A stretch of 64,000 nucleotides of DNA from Hanleya hanleyi (GCA_036873755.1 JAVTVY010018719.1:1-64000), one strand, 5' to 3'; numbered from the stretch's first letter, positions 35,101-50,100 are shown. Numbers and translations are program-made. The notes: generated from the letters alone by a model not told the origin.

Positions 35101-38100
35101 TATGCGAGACAGAAAGACAGTACATCTGGTAGCATTTTAGAAATCTTTATTTAATTTTATGCCAATGTATTATTTAACCCTGAGAAAAAAAAAGAGTAAA
35201 TGCAAATATAAAAGATTCTGTAAGATTACTTGTTTAACAAATATATACATGTAGGTTAGTGAGTATATGATACACATATCTAACCCAATCAGATTGTGAT
35301 ATTTATTTTCCCCATGATATTGCTTTGTTTGTCTCTCTTGTACCCCCAGCTGTAGGTCACGGATGATCTGAGGATATAATTATCTACCTCTAAAACACCT
35401 GCCCAGTGCAGATTTGCATGTAGGTTATTTGCAGTACTGAGAAACATGGGAGGTGTAAAGATTTGTCTCTGCTATTGGGCAATATTTCCTCTCTCTGCAC
35501 AGTAGTTTATAATCCTACATATGGAATCCTGGGTGATAATATGAGCTAATATAGTCTGCTAATTTAAACCCTGTCAGTCCATCCAATTTTCACTTCTCAG
35601 GTCTCAAACAGGCAGGTTCGGCTGAATACCTGTTTCATTAATTGTCCGAATTCATTAGTCATTCTTTTCGGCCCATGCCAGTTAGCAGTGAGCCCGGGGA
35701 GTGGCCCTTTGTTCCCCTGTGGTGACAGGAGACCCTTTTGTTCTGCCTGGGTTGATATAAGGTGGCAGTTGGTCCAGTGGGGGCAGTCTGTCAGCCTGAG
35801 CCCTGCAGTGTAAAATGCTAGTCAATAGGTGAGAGCCAGCCATAAGGTGTGTCCTTGTCTGCAGGCAGTGCTGTCCCAGTTGAACACTGCTACACTGCAC
35901 TCTGCTGCTGCTGCCATTATTCGCTCATGCTTCTTTGTGAAGAGAACTTCACTGCACCTTTGCTGTAACACAAAGGGTAGCATGGAATAAAGGGTTTGTG
36001 ATGCCCAAGTTCCCTGCTTATTAAGGTGGGAGTTTTGCCAGACTCTACTGACTGAGGACAACCTTGGAACTCCGATCTTGGGGGGAAGAAAAAGAACTTC
36101 ATCTACTTGTACATATATAAGGATGGAAGAACATCACGATGAGAATTCTACGGGCATGGCTGAAGATTCAGGTGAGAATGGTAGAATGGTTCTATTCGAT
36201 TGGTTCTAAGGGGGAGGGATTTCATTTCTCAACCCGGTTCAGACATGTATGTATTTGTACATGTAGTTGACCTGTCCCTACCTGAAATGTCCTTTGTTAA
36301 CATTAAAGTAAAGTGACTAAGCCTTGTCAAAAAAATCTCATTTTTGACTTAAAATTTACTTAAGAGAAATTATGTTTGTATTTGCTAAGTTACAGCTTCT
36401 GGTTATTCCAGTGAATATTATCAGTTCTTTGTTTTGATACTCACACAAAGAAAATCATTCACTCTTCAATGTGTCAATTCAGATAGATATCATGTGTAAT
36501 AAGTTGCTATTAAGACTGGAACTAAGAAATCAAATATTGCACAATTGCAGGAAATTCAGTGTTTTAAGTTACTGGTGGCAAAACAGTATCTTAAGTTACT
36601 GTGCCTTTGTCCTATTCGTTTGGTTCCATGGAACTTTACACAAGTACATATTTGATCAATTTGGAGGATTGGTTGATTCTGCACAAAGTACATGAATGGT
36701 AAATGAACTTCCCACCTTGATTGAATGTAGAATTAATTGGGGATGAGCAGGAAATTGATGGCATTATTCCCAAACTAACATTCTGAGACCATAATAATTC
36801 ATATATAATTCTATGCTACATGTATACACCAGTGATACCCCCCACCCCACCCCTCCCTCATCCTTCCCTTCGTACATGTATTCCCATCCAGTTATGTTCA
36901 GTGCTTCTGAAAGAAGTAAGAAGCAGATTGGCCAGGCCTGGACAAAGTTTGCGTCACCTTGTGTAAAGATTCATGCTGGAATGACAAAGTTGAAGCATAA
37001 TTCAGGGGTTGAAATAACCAAGTCGCCAGCTCGCCATTTGCGACCATACAGCCATTTTGGCAAATACAGAATAACAGACTACTCGCCATTTGGCTCCTGA
37101 AACTTTTTGAACAAGTTTGCATATTTTTAGTCAGTCTAAATGTGAACCATTTTTAATTCCAAAATATTGTTTGAAAAATGTCCACTTACAGATTAGGGGA
37201 CATAAACTATCAAGGTCCAGTGATTTAGTCACGAGCATGTCAGTGGTCAGGTTTCATTCCAAAAGTAAAAGTGTGCTTTTGTTGTTGTTGTAAATCACAC
37301 TCCCAATATACTCCTCAAGGTGGAGTTTTGTGCCCTTTGCACAGATACTGTGGTCATAATATGCTCTTATATATTACTTGAGATCCTTTGCTTTATGCTG
37401 TTCTGGTCAACAACTTCAACTGCTCATCATCAAAAATATCGTTTGCAGTTATTTGCATCAGACCATAAGAGCACATGGTACATGAAAATGCATGAAATTG
37501 CGGATTTGAGAAAAATCCAGAAGTGGACTTTGGAAATAGTTGCAATATTCAGTGTTCTTACTTGAATTTGTTACTTATAAGTCTACAAAGGGGAATATAA
37601 TGTTAGAAAAAACCTACATAAACACAGAGCAACAAAAGTGATGTGTTCTCGTTCACCAATATAAAAAAAGTATTGTCTTAAACAACTTGAATGATTCCAG
37701 AGTAATATATTAAAATAAAGAAAGTAAATTAACACTGTATCAATTGTCGCTCTATTGAAAAAAGAAGTAGCCCCTAAAAAAATTTTGGACCCCAGAAATT
37801 TTCACCTTTGGGGTCAATGGCTTCTTGGCAATAAGCAAACATATCAACGTAGATATGCAAAATGTGTTGTGCAAAATAATTATCTGGGTGAATCAACAGT
37901 GGTCCAAGATGTACATATAAGAGAAGGTGAATGCTATGTGTTGAATGTTGTGGAATATTGGATCTGTGCCAGATCTGATTGCAGGTATATACACCAGGTA
38001 CAGTTGGCTTTTCCTTTGATCTCGGCCAGCCTGGAAATGTCTTCTGAAATTGATTCCACCATGCCGGCAATTGGCTCACTGCTGAGGAAGTTCCAGCGAA

Positions 38101-41100
38101 ATTGGCAAAATCAAGCGCTTTATGCCTGGTTCCGAGAAGCTTTGCTGCCTGGAACTCCGGGTGTGGCTGTCGACCCATGTGTGAGTCAAAGACACCTGAT
38201 ATCGCTTCGACAGCTTTGAGCATAGCCAACTGATGGGAAAATGATAACTAATCCATTCCTTAATGTGCACAATTTTCATGCAGGTTTGCCTTAAAAGAAG
38301 GAAAAAATTCTGCATTGATGTTGGGTAAATCTGTTTTGGAAATATTGTTTAATTTTTGCTTAAAGGAAAAGTTCGGGTTTGGTTGCCTTTAATACATATT
38401 AATACAACTCACCAAATTAAACCCAAAAGATATATTTTCTCATTTTCAAAAAAAAATTTGAAGGAGTACTAATCATTTTAAAACTGCGAACTCGCAGAGA
38501 CAGAGTGCCGCCATTGTGTCGTATCCAGAAGGCGGATATGACGTAGGGAAAAGGCTTTGGAACTCTTCTGTCTGTTTGGGTAATATACGTGAAGCACGGA
38601 GTCTTCAGTCGAAATTGAGTGAAATGTCGACGAGCGGCAGTTCCGAGTCCAGCGGTGAAAGCGACGAGGAAGCTGTGTTTGGTCTTATCAGGGCTACCAA
38701 TTCTAGCCGAAACGCTCAGATACGGAGATCAAAGCTGCGGGGATGATAGCAGCTCTAAAGCGAGACAGGCCACGAAATGAAGACAGAAGCCCGCATGGAA
38801 AATTTAGTACATGTATGGTGCCGGTGCACACGTTGCTCTCATCGACGGCTTACGGGAGAGATTGAGTGTCTTCGCTGTTGGGAGAGCGAAGAAAGCCGCG
38901 CTCTGGCAACTAGAAATGAAAATGGTATGAGCTATTAAATATTTGAAGTAATTCTTGCCAATTTTTACACCGTCAAACTTGCATCTTAGCACACGCAGCC
39001 CAATGCTACCTCCATATGTCTGCCTTCCGCTTACGTCACACTGTTTTACATAGTTTTACTCCTATTGGCTAAAATAGGTCACGTGACAATACAATGGCGC
39101 TTTCCTGGAGTTTGGTAAATTTGACGGTATCACAGCATTTGGTTAACTATTTCTGTGTTAAAATAAATTCCAAAAATAAAAAAAAAAATACAGTTGAATA
39201 CCATTTGACTAGCTCTTTCAGTTGAAATATAGCTTTACCATACCCGAACCTTTCCTTTAATATCTACAGCATACTGTCTGACCACTGGTGTGCTGTGTTC
39301 TTGCTCCATCTAAATTCTTCAACTTGGGGTTTAAGAAGCGTTATTGAGGAACTGTTAGTTGAAGTAGTGAGCAGATAGATGTGTTTATTATCAGATCAGT
39401 ATGGATTCTAGAGACTAGTACAGCAGTGCGTCAATCAAATGTGCTGTACTGACTGGGCTGATCAGTGTTCAGGATAAGTTAACAGGAACAGTCAGAGGGC
39501 ACTCGTGTCCTGGCACATGTAGGCACATTCAGATATGACTGAAACATTGTTGAAAATGGTGTTAACTCCTACTCACTCACTCAAAATGCCTGGATTGCAG
39601 AAATATTGGCAGTCCTAAAACTCACAGAAGCCCTACAAAAGGGAAAGTAATCTTTGTGCCTGATGCAAAGTTGCGTGTTTGCCAGCTCTACACAAGTTAT
39701 GACCTTGTTACAGAAATGAGATGATTAGGGTCTATGTACATGTAGAAGCCTGTATGTTGAATTGGTCGTTAGAAAATATCATAGATATGACTACATAGAC
39801 CATTTTCCCAGAACGATTACGGTCAGTTGAGACGATCAATTCACCTAACTCAACCTTCACAATGGGGAGCTAATTCTTTGCGAGCTTTCAGAGCATTCTG
39901 GGATTTGGTTTGAACCACTCAATGGTACATCTGGTATTCCGGGATAATGGTTGTTGAGCACGTTTATTTCGAATGGTCCTTCCAAATGATCCCCACACTC
40001 CTTACTTTTATATGTTAAATGGTTTTGACAGTTTAGAACTGTTTCCTGTTTTTGAGAATGAATAGAATGAATGTCTGAATAGAACAAAATAAACTCCATT
40101 ATCACGCCTGTTTGGAAATTGCAAAGATCAGGATAATTTGATCCATGATGTCAGAGAGAGAGAGATTCCATGATGTCAGTCTGATTACAATCTATTGTAG
40201 CAGTTGTTCCAGACGACATTGTAACACTGAGAACGTCGCAAAGCGACAACTGAGCTTTGCTGTGTGAAGTACAATGTACATGTACGTCACAATACGATGC
40301 CCCACATCAATGTTGAATACTTGATCGTAATCAGACTCTGATGTCAGAGGTTATGACTTGAATGTGTTTCCCACCACATCTGATTTATCGTGTTAAAAAT
40401 TCTACTTTTTACGCGTTTTTTTGAAGGAAAATACATGTATGAACTTGTTATTCACAAAACTTCTCTGTATTCAAAGTGTAAAGGGGGTATTTGGTAGGAC
40501 CTTTTAAAGATGGCAGCAAATCTACTAAAGATGAAATTTCTAACTTTCGAAAGTTCAATATTTTCCTTCGAGCAGTGTCATTGGTCACTGCCTTTCGAGC
40601 AGTGTCATTGGTCATTGCCTGTGCACAATATACCTCATCAGGTCATTGAACATATTTATCTTTTACATGTATCTTGGTCGTAGACACACAAAACTGATGC
40701 GAGTAGCAAGCAGGCTGATGCGAGTAGCAAGCAGGATCAATTTATTCCCACCCCAGAAATTGATGCGATATTATTCCTTTAGATTATGTGCCATTCTATT
40801 GGCCATTCTAATGCAGCATTATTCGTCATTCTGTTCAAATTATTGAGCAGGTATTGGGGTGAAAGACTGGTTATATTTTATTCATGGGCCCTGCAGCTGC
40901 GTGAAGAAAGTAGCAGAGAGAGAGACTAACGTTATGGTTTTATCGGAGAAAAGTGGGCGATAGATTCAATAGTCTGCTACGCTTGTTAACTAGTGACATG
41001 GCCAGAACCCATTGGTGTATTGATCAGTCTTTACCTGGCCAAGGTGTTCTCCCACAGTTAACGAGGATGATCATCTGAATTGCAGACCTCCTGTCTCTTG

Positions 41101-44100
41101 TAACTGGCTTCAATATTTTATCACTCCAGTCGCTATTGCTAGCACAATTGCCATTTTATCCCTTCAAAAATTCAATCACAGGAAGTGAAATTTCCCACCT
41201 TAAAATCTGGAGGTGATCAAATTTATTTGAACAAAGTTGACAAAATGTTTCAAAATCATGTATATAATCCATTATTTCTTTGTTATTCCATTGATTTTAG
41301 TGGATGATTGAAGTTTGATAGCAGGATTTAATTATCACCAGGTTTCACTTCTTGTGTTTTCATGGCATTCTCCAAATCCTGGACTTTAATCTGAATTGAG
41401 TGTTTGTGATCCTGAATATTTCCAGGCAATGAGCAGTCTGTTAGTGTTGTCTGGCACAAACTGACTATTTTTCAGGTACAAGAGTCTACTAAATTAACAA
41501 TACATGTATGCATTTCACCATGTTCACTCCTTAGAAACTAGAGTAGAAATATTATTTTGTGGGACATTTGACAGGATATTTTGACAGTCCCACTGGCTGG
41601 GTGTAATGGTATGTTTTTGCGGAATTATCTTTGAATATCTTTCAGTTATTTTATGTTACCAGTTTTGTTTGCTCTTTCTACTTACACATAAAATAATTAA
41701 GTACATGCATGGCAATAAAAACAAGTACAGGTTATCATTAATGTGGACAATAGTAAATAAAAAAATGATAAACACACTTATCTGTAGCTGGCTAGCATAT
41801 TCTTCATTCACCACTCGAATAAATAAAGTACACTGCAGGGATGAAACCAGTTCTGCATTGTTTACATTATGTGAACAGACTACAAAACGGACAATGATGC
41901 GGAATCGGTGGAAAGCTTGAGAACAAATGCTTCGAGATATCTGACCATTGTCATTCTATGGCTGGTCATGCTTTCTCATGATCTTGTTCTCTCGATAATT
42001 GTATGGATATGACAAACAAGAGAATGTCTAGTTGAAAATGGGCATGATTGGATATCAATGCAAGAAAGCCTGTCTAATATGGTTTGTGCAAATGTCTTTT
42101 CTTTCCTCGCTCTATTGTCGTACCCGACCCATCAATATAATTGCTAAATGGTATCTAAGTAAACCATTCTGGTGGTGTTTTTTTGCCCTCTCCCTTAGTG
42201 GAAGCCTTTATTGTTGGGTCGTGACGTTGGGAATAGTAGACGTCGTGGAACTGTTGGCTTAGACAATGAAATGGCAGAATGTCGTTTCCAGCCTTCGTTG
42301 ATTTTAGCTCCTGGAATTGATTCTCCACCGCTTGACAAATACAACCTGTATCGATGTTCCTTTCTACTGTTTTCTGCCATAAACCGTTTCCGTGGGATAT
42401 TGACAGCGATCGTTGCCATTTCGTTTCATGGAGGGATAACATTCAAATCCCAGGACATGATTTTTTTCCCCCCTCAGTCTGTGCAATTTGATTTTGCATC
42501 GATACATGTACCTGCAGCTATATGGTTGGGTGATAAGATGTAACTTTCTGGTTGGATGCAACTCTTTGATTAATTGATCAGATGTAACTTTCTGGTTCAT
42601 CACTGGTAAACCAGAATAGACAATTGTGAAGTAGTATTTCTCATGTGCATTCAAGAAAATATCCAAAGTAGATGCTTAGATTGAGAATTTTAAGACTATT
42701 TTATTAAGGGATTTTTCCTCGTTACTGAGCATCCTACAGCAGTGATGTCATCGAAGTATTTGCATTCCAAACAAGTCCATATTTGTAGGTGGTTATTATA
42801 AAGTATTATGTAATTCTTGCATATTAAGTGATTTGCTTTTGAAGAAATGCTTTTGTACATCCAAGGACATAGCATATAGTACATACTTGTGGATCCATTT
42901 ATAGTATTGATATTTGAAGCCATTTCTCTGCCTTGCACTGATCGATTTACAGCTTCTCATCTGCAAGCCTGATGTCATTAAAGCTGGCTGATTTTGGTTG
43001 GCAATGGACAGTGAATGAACATTGTTACTTCAGTCAGACCAGATGGCTGGCAAGGTTCAAGTAGCCATTCACCCAGGGGAGGAAGTGGCTATGATCATCT
43101 CCTTTACCTGTGCATGCCAACTGAACAAAACAAGAGGCATGCTCATGAAATTACAGTAATGAGCCTGTGAGGGTGACTTGATTGACCCCTGGCCTCTGGT
43201 CATGTGGCCATGAGGGTAGAACAATGACAGCTGGTCATCCAAACTTTGTGTCAAACCATCAGGTAAATGCAGATCTCTTGTCTGCGCCTTTTCAGGTGGC
43301 AGTTCTGGCCGCAGAGCAGGATGCGGCCGGCAATAAAGTCTCCACTAGGGCTGAAGTGCTAGTTAATTCCCTTTGTTGTTCGCCATGGTTTTACGGCTCC
43401 AGTTTGCAGCAGGAGGCAGAGGCGGGCTTTTCATTGAAGTCGCTGAACCATGAGATTTGTCAGCCACTGGGCTTTGTATGGCTTGAGCACAGTACTCCTT
43501 CCAAGAGTCACATTCATAGAACATGTAGTATTTAATGGTCTTCAGATGTTGTTGAGGCAGTTTTATGAGTGGTCTCTCTACTTCCTGCTTTTATAGCTTC
43601 ATGGACTTCATACCTTCAGGAGACTATAATTTCTCTCAACAGCCTGGTGTGCGACAATCAACTTGATTTACAGTGGTGACAAAAAAAAAGAATGTGAAAA
43701 TGCAGCTACTCGGTTCTGAACCTTGGCCATTGCATGTCTTTGTTCCATCATTGACCATGTCCTGGCTGGTATAATAGGTATAAATTGGCTCTTACCTTTT
43801 GAATGTATGCTTTAATTTAGACCGTGGTTAGAATTCTGTGTACATGTATAATATTGCTGGTCTTGTGTAGGCAGTGTCTGTCCAAGTCTTTGTTTCCGGC
43901 CCCTTGACTGATGGCTGTGTTCTCCCAGGTAGCCAACTCCCTCGAGGCCTTAATCATACAAGGAAAGCTGAAGTAATTAATACTGTGCAGCCAGTTGAAA
44001 GAGCTTTCTCCTATTGCATGATGGTGATAATCAGCTTGGTGGCTATAATTGTGGGAGCCCCGATTACTCCTATTGCTGCTGTGCCAGAGGAACTGGCTTT

Positions 44101-47100
44101 CAAGTGCAGCTTTTAGTCGTGACAGATCTTTGGGTGTAATAGGAGTTCCTTTTACTCAGGCTTTAATACCTGGACGATCTTGTTACACCTTTGACTACCT
44201 GGATGAATCCTTACGTTGAAACCCAGAAACATCTACTCACATAGATCCACCAATGTTCAATGCCTTCAAGCCTTGAGCAGTCTAGGTGCTCAGAAAGCGT
44301 GTGTGTGGTTGTAGTATCCGTTAGAGGAATAGTCAACTTAACATAAACGCAAGATATTACAACAAAATACTGAACTGTGTCCATATACTTGGAATGTGGT
44401 TTCATGTTCAATTGTAGATGTAATATAGCTTTCTTACAAGTTTACTTGTATTCTGTATTTTCAGGAGGAATGAAGCGCCCCCATGATGATGAGAGTGGTC
44501 GCCGTGATGATGGTGGACACAAGCGGAGACGCGGTGGGGATGGCCCACGATCTGAGATCCGGGTTTTGCTCCAAAGCAAGGTGAGAGTAACATGACCATA
44601 CTAAAACTGCTCCTTTATTATTGTTTTAACAGTATTTCAATTGTGAAAACGGTTAGAGTGCAGTGAATCACTCCCCTAACATGATTCTATGAGTGTAAGA
44701 CACACGCCTGAAGGCTTGTAGTATGCAGAGAAGTTGTGCGGAGTGCTGTTTTCACTCACCTAGATCAATTGTACGAGTGAGTGTGATTTTAGGAGTGTGG
44801 TGTGATCACTCTCCTCAAATGAATGACTGTTTTAACCTTCAGCTCTTGCAAGGTTTGAGGGTTACTCTTGTGATCGTTTTTGTCCGTCCAATGCATAATC
44901 TTTAGTGGAGTTTCCTGATTATCCAAGGCCTGATCATCGATCCGTAATGATTAAGGATGAGTGTATTTTTGTGAGTGAAACGATCACCATACAAACAAAG
45001 AAGTCATTGAACACGTTAAAGTTGATCCTTCTGCCATGTCCGCAGTACATATACACCAGGTCTTGAAAAGTCCTCACTATCTCACTGATGATCTGGATGA
45101 AATCGAAAAAACTTTTTATTTGTATGAAGTGAATAGTCTATGCGCTTTGATTGAAGCAGTGTAGATGTACTCGAAGCTTTATGCTGCTGCACTGTATTTT
45201 CAGCACACATTCTGCACTTCTATGTTGGTTCCGGCCAATTTTCCATGGGAATGCCTGTGTATGGAGTGGGGGAGCGAGTGTCTGTGTGTGTATTATGCCA
45301 TGTGGCTTTTGGCTTGCACGGCAGCACTAATGGAAGTACTGTGTACGGAGATACTGGTGCTTCTACCTTGTCGTGTGGCAGGCCGTATTGATTTGCACCT
45401 GTACTTTGTGGGACTCTAAGGGATAGCTTAATGAGAAATTGTATAAAACCTTAACATTGATGGGGGCATTGATTGAGTGGCCCCCACCATTGTGTATGCA
45501 AAATCGAATTACACGCAATGAATTATTCAGGGGCCGATCAAACTTTCTACCCTCCCAGCACCGAAGAGCTTTTTACAAGCCCCCAACATTGGCACTGCCC
45601 GTTATCCCCATCCACTAATTGGACCCCATGAGTAACACAGATTTTACAACATGGCGATGGCGTCCATAGCCAGGGAAAAAATCTCTATCGATTACTGGAA
45701 TGGAACTAAGATGTCATTTCTCAATTATTTACTTCATTTCAAACTTGATTGACAAATAATGAATTGCGTATCTTCCTTCAAATTCTAGTTGGAAAATATG
45801 AATTTGGCCACAGAGGAACTTAGATGACTGCTGTCAGGAAACCTTGAATATTTTGAACCTATCTCGATTGTACCCTTATTTTGTGTATTGGTGAAAAGTT
45901 TAAAGTTAGAAATAAGAGAAACATGACAAAAAAAGTGAATGTTTTCTTGCAAATATTTTCTATTTTCATGAACCCTTAGAAGTGAATCTTTTGTGTGAAG
46001 CAAAAGCTAGTGAAATTTTGTTTCTCAGGTCTAATAAGTGACATATGGCCATGTGAAATGCCAATCACGGCATGGAAACAGAGCAGTCCTTTCCTGGATG
46101 GCAGTCTTGCCAGGTCACTGGACCAAGATGAAAAATATATAGCAGCCTTGTATAATACATCCAAAACATGGAAGAGGAGAGACAAAAAATCTCAAAAATC
46201 TGGAAAAAGTGTTTTTGTGATTGAATGTATTCCTTCCTTTGAAAGCAATGGAGTGGTAAATCTGGATGGTGAAGTTCACGTGTTCTTGATTTCTTTGTGT
46301 AGGGGGGATTATAGCGAAACAAAGGTAGTTGTTAAGAGCTACATCAGGTCAGGTCACCTGGGGGGAGGGAGGAAGGCTGGAGGAGAGATCTGCCCAGAGA
46401 TGGTCATGCCAGAGTGAGCTAGTCGGGTAGGACGACTAGCCAATCCACTCTCATCTCCGCTTATCCACTGTTGGTGCCTGGCTCCCATCAATTATGTAGA
46501 GGAGGGGAAACTGGCTGTGAAGAGGTTATGAATTTTGGAGAGTGTTTGCCTTGGTAACTGTCACAGAGGCTATTGTTTTCCTGATCGCAGCCAAATTTTT
46601 CGAGCCGCCAATCAACATTCAATTAGAGCCATCTTCATACATGTCAGAACCAGTACCCATTGTGTAGTTATTGATGGCTGGTCTCCTGTCTGGGCATGTC
46701 TTCGCAATAGATGTGTAACTGCAGCGGTTGGTCTATAGCGCTGCAAAGAAGTTTTCAATGGACAGGTACTTAAATAATCATCTCTCTATGCCAGCATGCC
46801 CAAGGGATAGCATGTATATTTTATGCAGGTGAATGGTATATTGTGTACAAGTATTTCCTTGTGCGTGTCCTTCAGAGAATGCGGGTAACAAAGCACATTG
46901 ATCCGGTGATAAATATTGCTACAGTACCGATACATAGCAAGTTTTCATCCACATTAAAATAATAATTTGCTCCAAAGAATTTGCATAATTAATCCATTTT
47001 CTTGTGAGGATCACTCTCCATCTCCATTGCTCTTGTAACAGTTTCACTAGGAGAGCTATTTATCGCTCTTCTGGAGAATGGTAATGTGCTGAAGAGTAGA

Positions 47101-50100
47101 GAGTGGTGACTGGCGAGAGTGGTGACTCGCACGATGCTTTCATAAATCAACATGCTGGAGAGTGTTAGATAGTTGGTGCAAATTTGACACAAAGATAATG
47201 TTGATGTGCCTGCCGACTTCCAGTGGCTTGAAATCTGAACTGATTATAAGCAAGAAACGAAGGAATAACTGTATTAACATATGAAAAACTCCATTCAGTG
47301 TTATGCTAGTAATGCCAACAATTATTTCTTCAGTTTATTCCTGCAAAAAAGTGTTTTTCTACAGAAAAGTTTTATATTGTTATTATTGGGAGTCAAGAGT
47401 GGCATAAAGCAGTTTGTTTTTGGCTGTTTCATATACATTTTTCTTTGGATTATTCGATATATCTAAAATATGACATTTTGAATCATAATGGTATTTTGAT
47501 GTAATATCATAGCAGATATGGTCACTTTCATAACATTAGATTTGTTTTGGTTTATAGGTGTCATACTTTAGATTTATTTTTAAAAAAACATGCTAAATGT
47601 AAATAAAAAATCCAAATAAGAATGCCCAATTTCAAACATCAATTGACACTGTTTCATGTCATGTTTAATTCGGAACATTCACAATATAAAACTTAGGTGG
47701 TTTTTTTTTTTTAAGAAAACACAGCAATTTTATGGCAGAATTAAATAATACATTTTGGCTTTACTAAGATGAAACCTTGGGGTGTTTTTTCTATGTTAAT
47801 ATAACTAATAAGATATATAGGTAGATAATGAAGTAGCGGAGAGCAGTAGAAATGTCTGGCGTGTAGTGTGTGTAGTGGTGTGAGAACAGATGGTTAATGA
47901 AGCTAAACTTCCCAGTCCTTAACCCAGTGTTTTACTGTCATCACTCTTCTACCTGGTCTCCTTGCAACAGGAATTATTTTAAGATGCATGCCTGTTTGGT
48001 GGCAGCACAAAGGAGGAATAGAGCTGCTATATTGCTGGTTTTCATCATGCTTACCTGTCCCTTAAGTGCTCTCTTTGATATCTGCAGAAATGGGGAAATT
48101 TAACAAGTATGTCCATTACCTGATAGATATGAGCCTAGATGATTCCAGCTGGGTTCTATGACATATTGTGTACATGTACTTGGGACTAAGGAAACAAAGT
48201 GTTTTCCATATGCTTTCTGTAATTTACAGCACCCTGGCCTCTTTGGCATTGTTTATCTGGTATTGAGAATCTAGTCACTCCAGTGAACATCACCAGCTTC
48301 TCATTTTGCAATCAACAATTTCCATTCCAGTATCCCTGTGCACTACTGGTAAATTAATAAGAGTGAAACTAATTCATCTATTATAAAATGTCTGGCTGTA
48401 TAGATGGTATGAAACAGTCCTTGAAAGAAAGCATGAACAGGGAGATTTTTTTGTTAATTTGTGTTATCACATGTAAGGCATAGTAATTCACCTTCAATTC
48501 TTTACATTTCAGAATGCTGGAGCAATTATTGGAAAGGGTGGAAACAATATCAAGCGCTTGAGATCCGATGTAAGTATATTAACTGTTACAGGGAATATAG
48601 CCATTGAAGTATATGATGAACATTTATTTATCATTTTACCTTCAAACATAAACTGTTACGTGATTATTATTCTTATTGAAATAATCATTTGTCATAAAAG
48701 ATAATAATTCTCTAATTGATTTGCCACATGTGAACACAATTGTTCTTCTCGCCAGTGTACTTGGTACTCTACTACATGTTACCTTATAAAATTACATTGT
48801 TGTCATACATGAACATCTAGCGTGATATGAAGATTACAGCCTTAAAATAAGCCACTCCTTTAATGCTCTTATTTCATTAAAAACTTCCAGCAGGCTTGTC
48901 CCAGAATTTCCAGTCCAATTTCCATTAAATTTGTAATTAAAGACTACATAGTCGAGAGCTCTGGCCAGTCCCTTAGTTTGGTCTGACCCTTGCATTGTCA
49001 TGATCCTATTTGAAGTCAATATTATTTGAATCGGTCCAGCTCCCATGTTCTTATGCCTAATGTTATGAAGTTTTATTCTCTTCAGACTCGACTCTCCATC
49101 ACCCAAATGTGGCCCAAGTCTATCTGTCTTGTCAATAAATGAGTTAACTGCCATGATAATTCACTTCTTACTTCTCCTTCTCTAGATTGTTGTATAAATT
49201 CGTGCTGATGACCATGGCCCTATATACATATATAGTGTATTCACCTGTTCTTGTGTTAATAATGATCTGACCTGGTTTTGTTATCTCCTCGCCATGTCCC
49301 ATCCTCCTACTCCGTTGTCCTGCCCTCCACCGTCCAATGTATGTATTGACCACTGGCCCGTACTCTACACCTTGAATGCCCCTGACAATGGAATCGTCCG
49401 CACGCCCGCCCTCTCCATCCGTACCGTACGACCCATGATGCAGTACAATGCAAATGTTACAGTGCCCGATAGCGACGGCCCTGAACGGTAGGCACCCTAT
49501 ATATCTACCTTCTTTCCACTTTTTATAGTGCATTGTCCACAGCTTCCTGGGCGGGATGGGATTGGGTGTGTTGGGGGCATTTATATCTGATACCTGCAAA
49601 CTTTAACCCTGAACACTATTCTATTGGTCCAGTCCTTTTCATTGGAGAAGGGAAGTGATTATTTAGGGGATAAATGGGTTAATATTCCTTGGAAATGTTA
49701 AGTCATCATTAAAATTGACACTCTTCAATTGCTTATCAAAACTTAAAAAAATTATGATATTGGAATAAGAATTTGCCCTAGCAGAAGTTGTATTATTTCA
49801 TGCTCTTGAAAGAAATTGAAACTACTAACACTCCAGTTTTAGCTGACTTTAACCGATTGCTTTGCCATACAAGAAGAATATGTTCTATTTCATATTATAA
49901 ACATGTGACTGTTTTGAACAGTCTATTCCCATAAGGCATTGATATGGAATGTCGACAGTTGTAGAGCGGTGGATATAATCCTATGTAAATGCTTTGATGA
50001 AATGCTACTAATCTGAGAGATGATACATATTCGGCTTTATTATATTGGGTAGACACATACGATTGTTTAGAGATTTGACCTTTACCAGTGAAAGGCCTAT

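Noticed and set aside
45995..46417. 140-codon frame in intron 2 with an acceptor-like TTTCTCAG
   Set aside because: No recognisable domain, no good donor in a compatible phase, and the direct join of exon 2 to exon 3 matches hnRNP K without an extra exon.
49294..49487. Exon 4 extended upstream as a longer open frame
   Set aside because: The frame is open from 49294, but the conserved protein resumes exactly at YNANV, and the human KH1 has no insert here.
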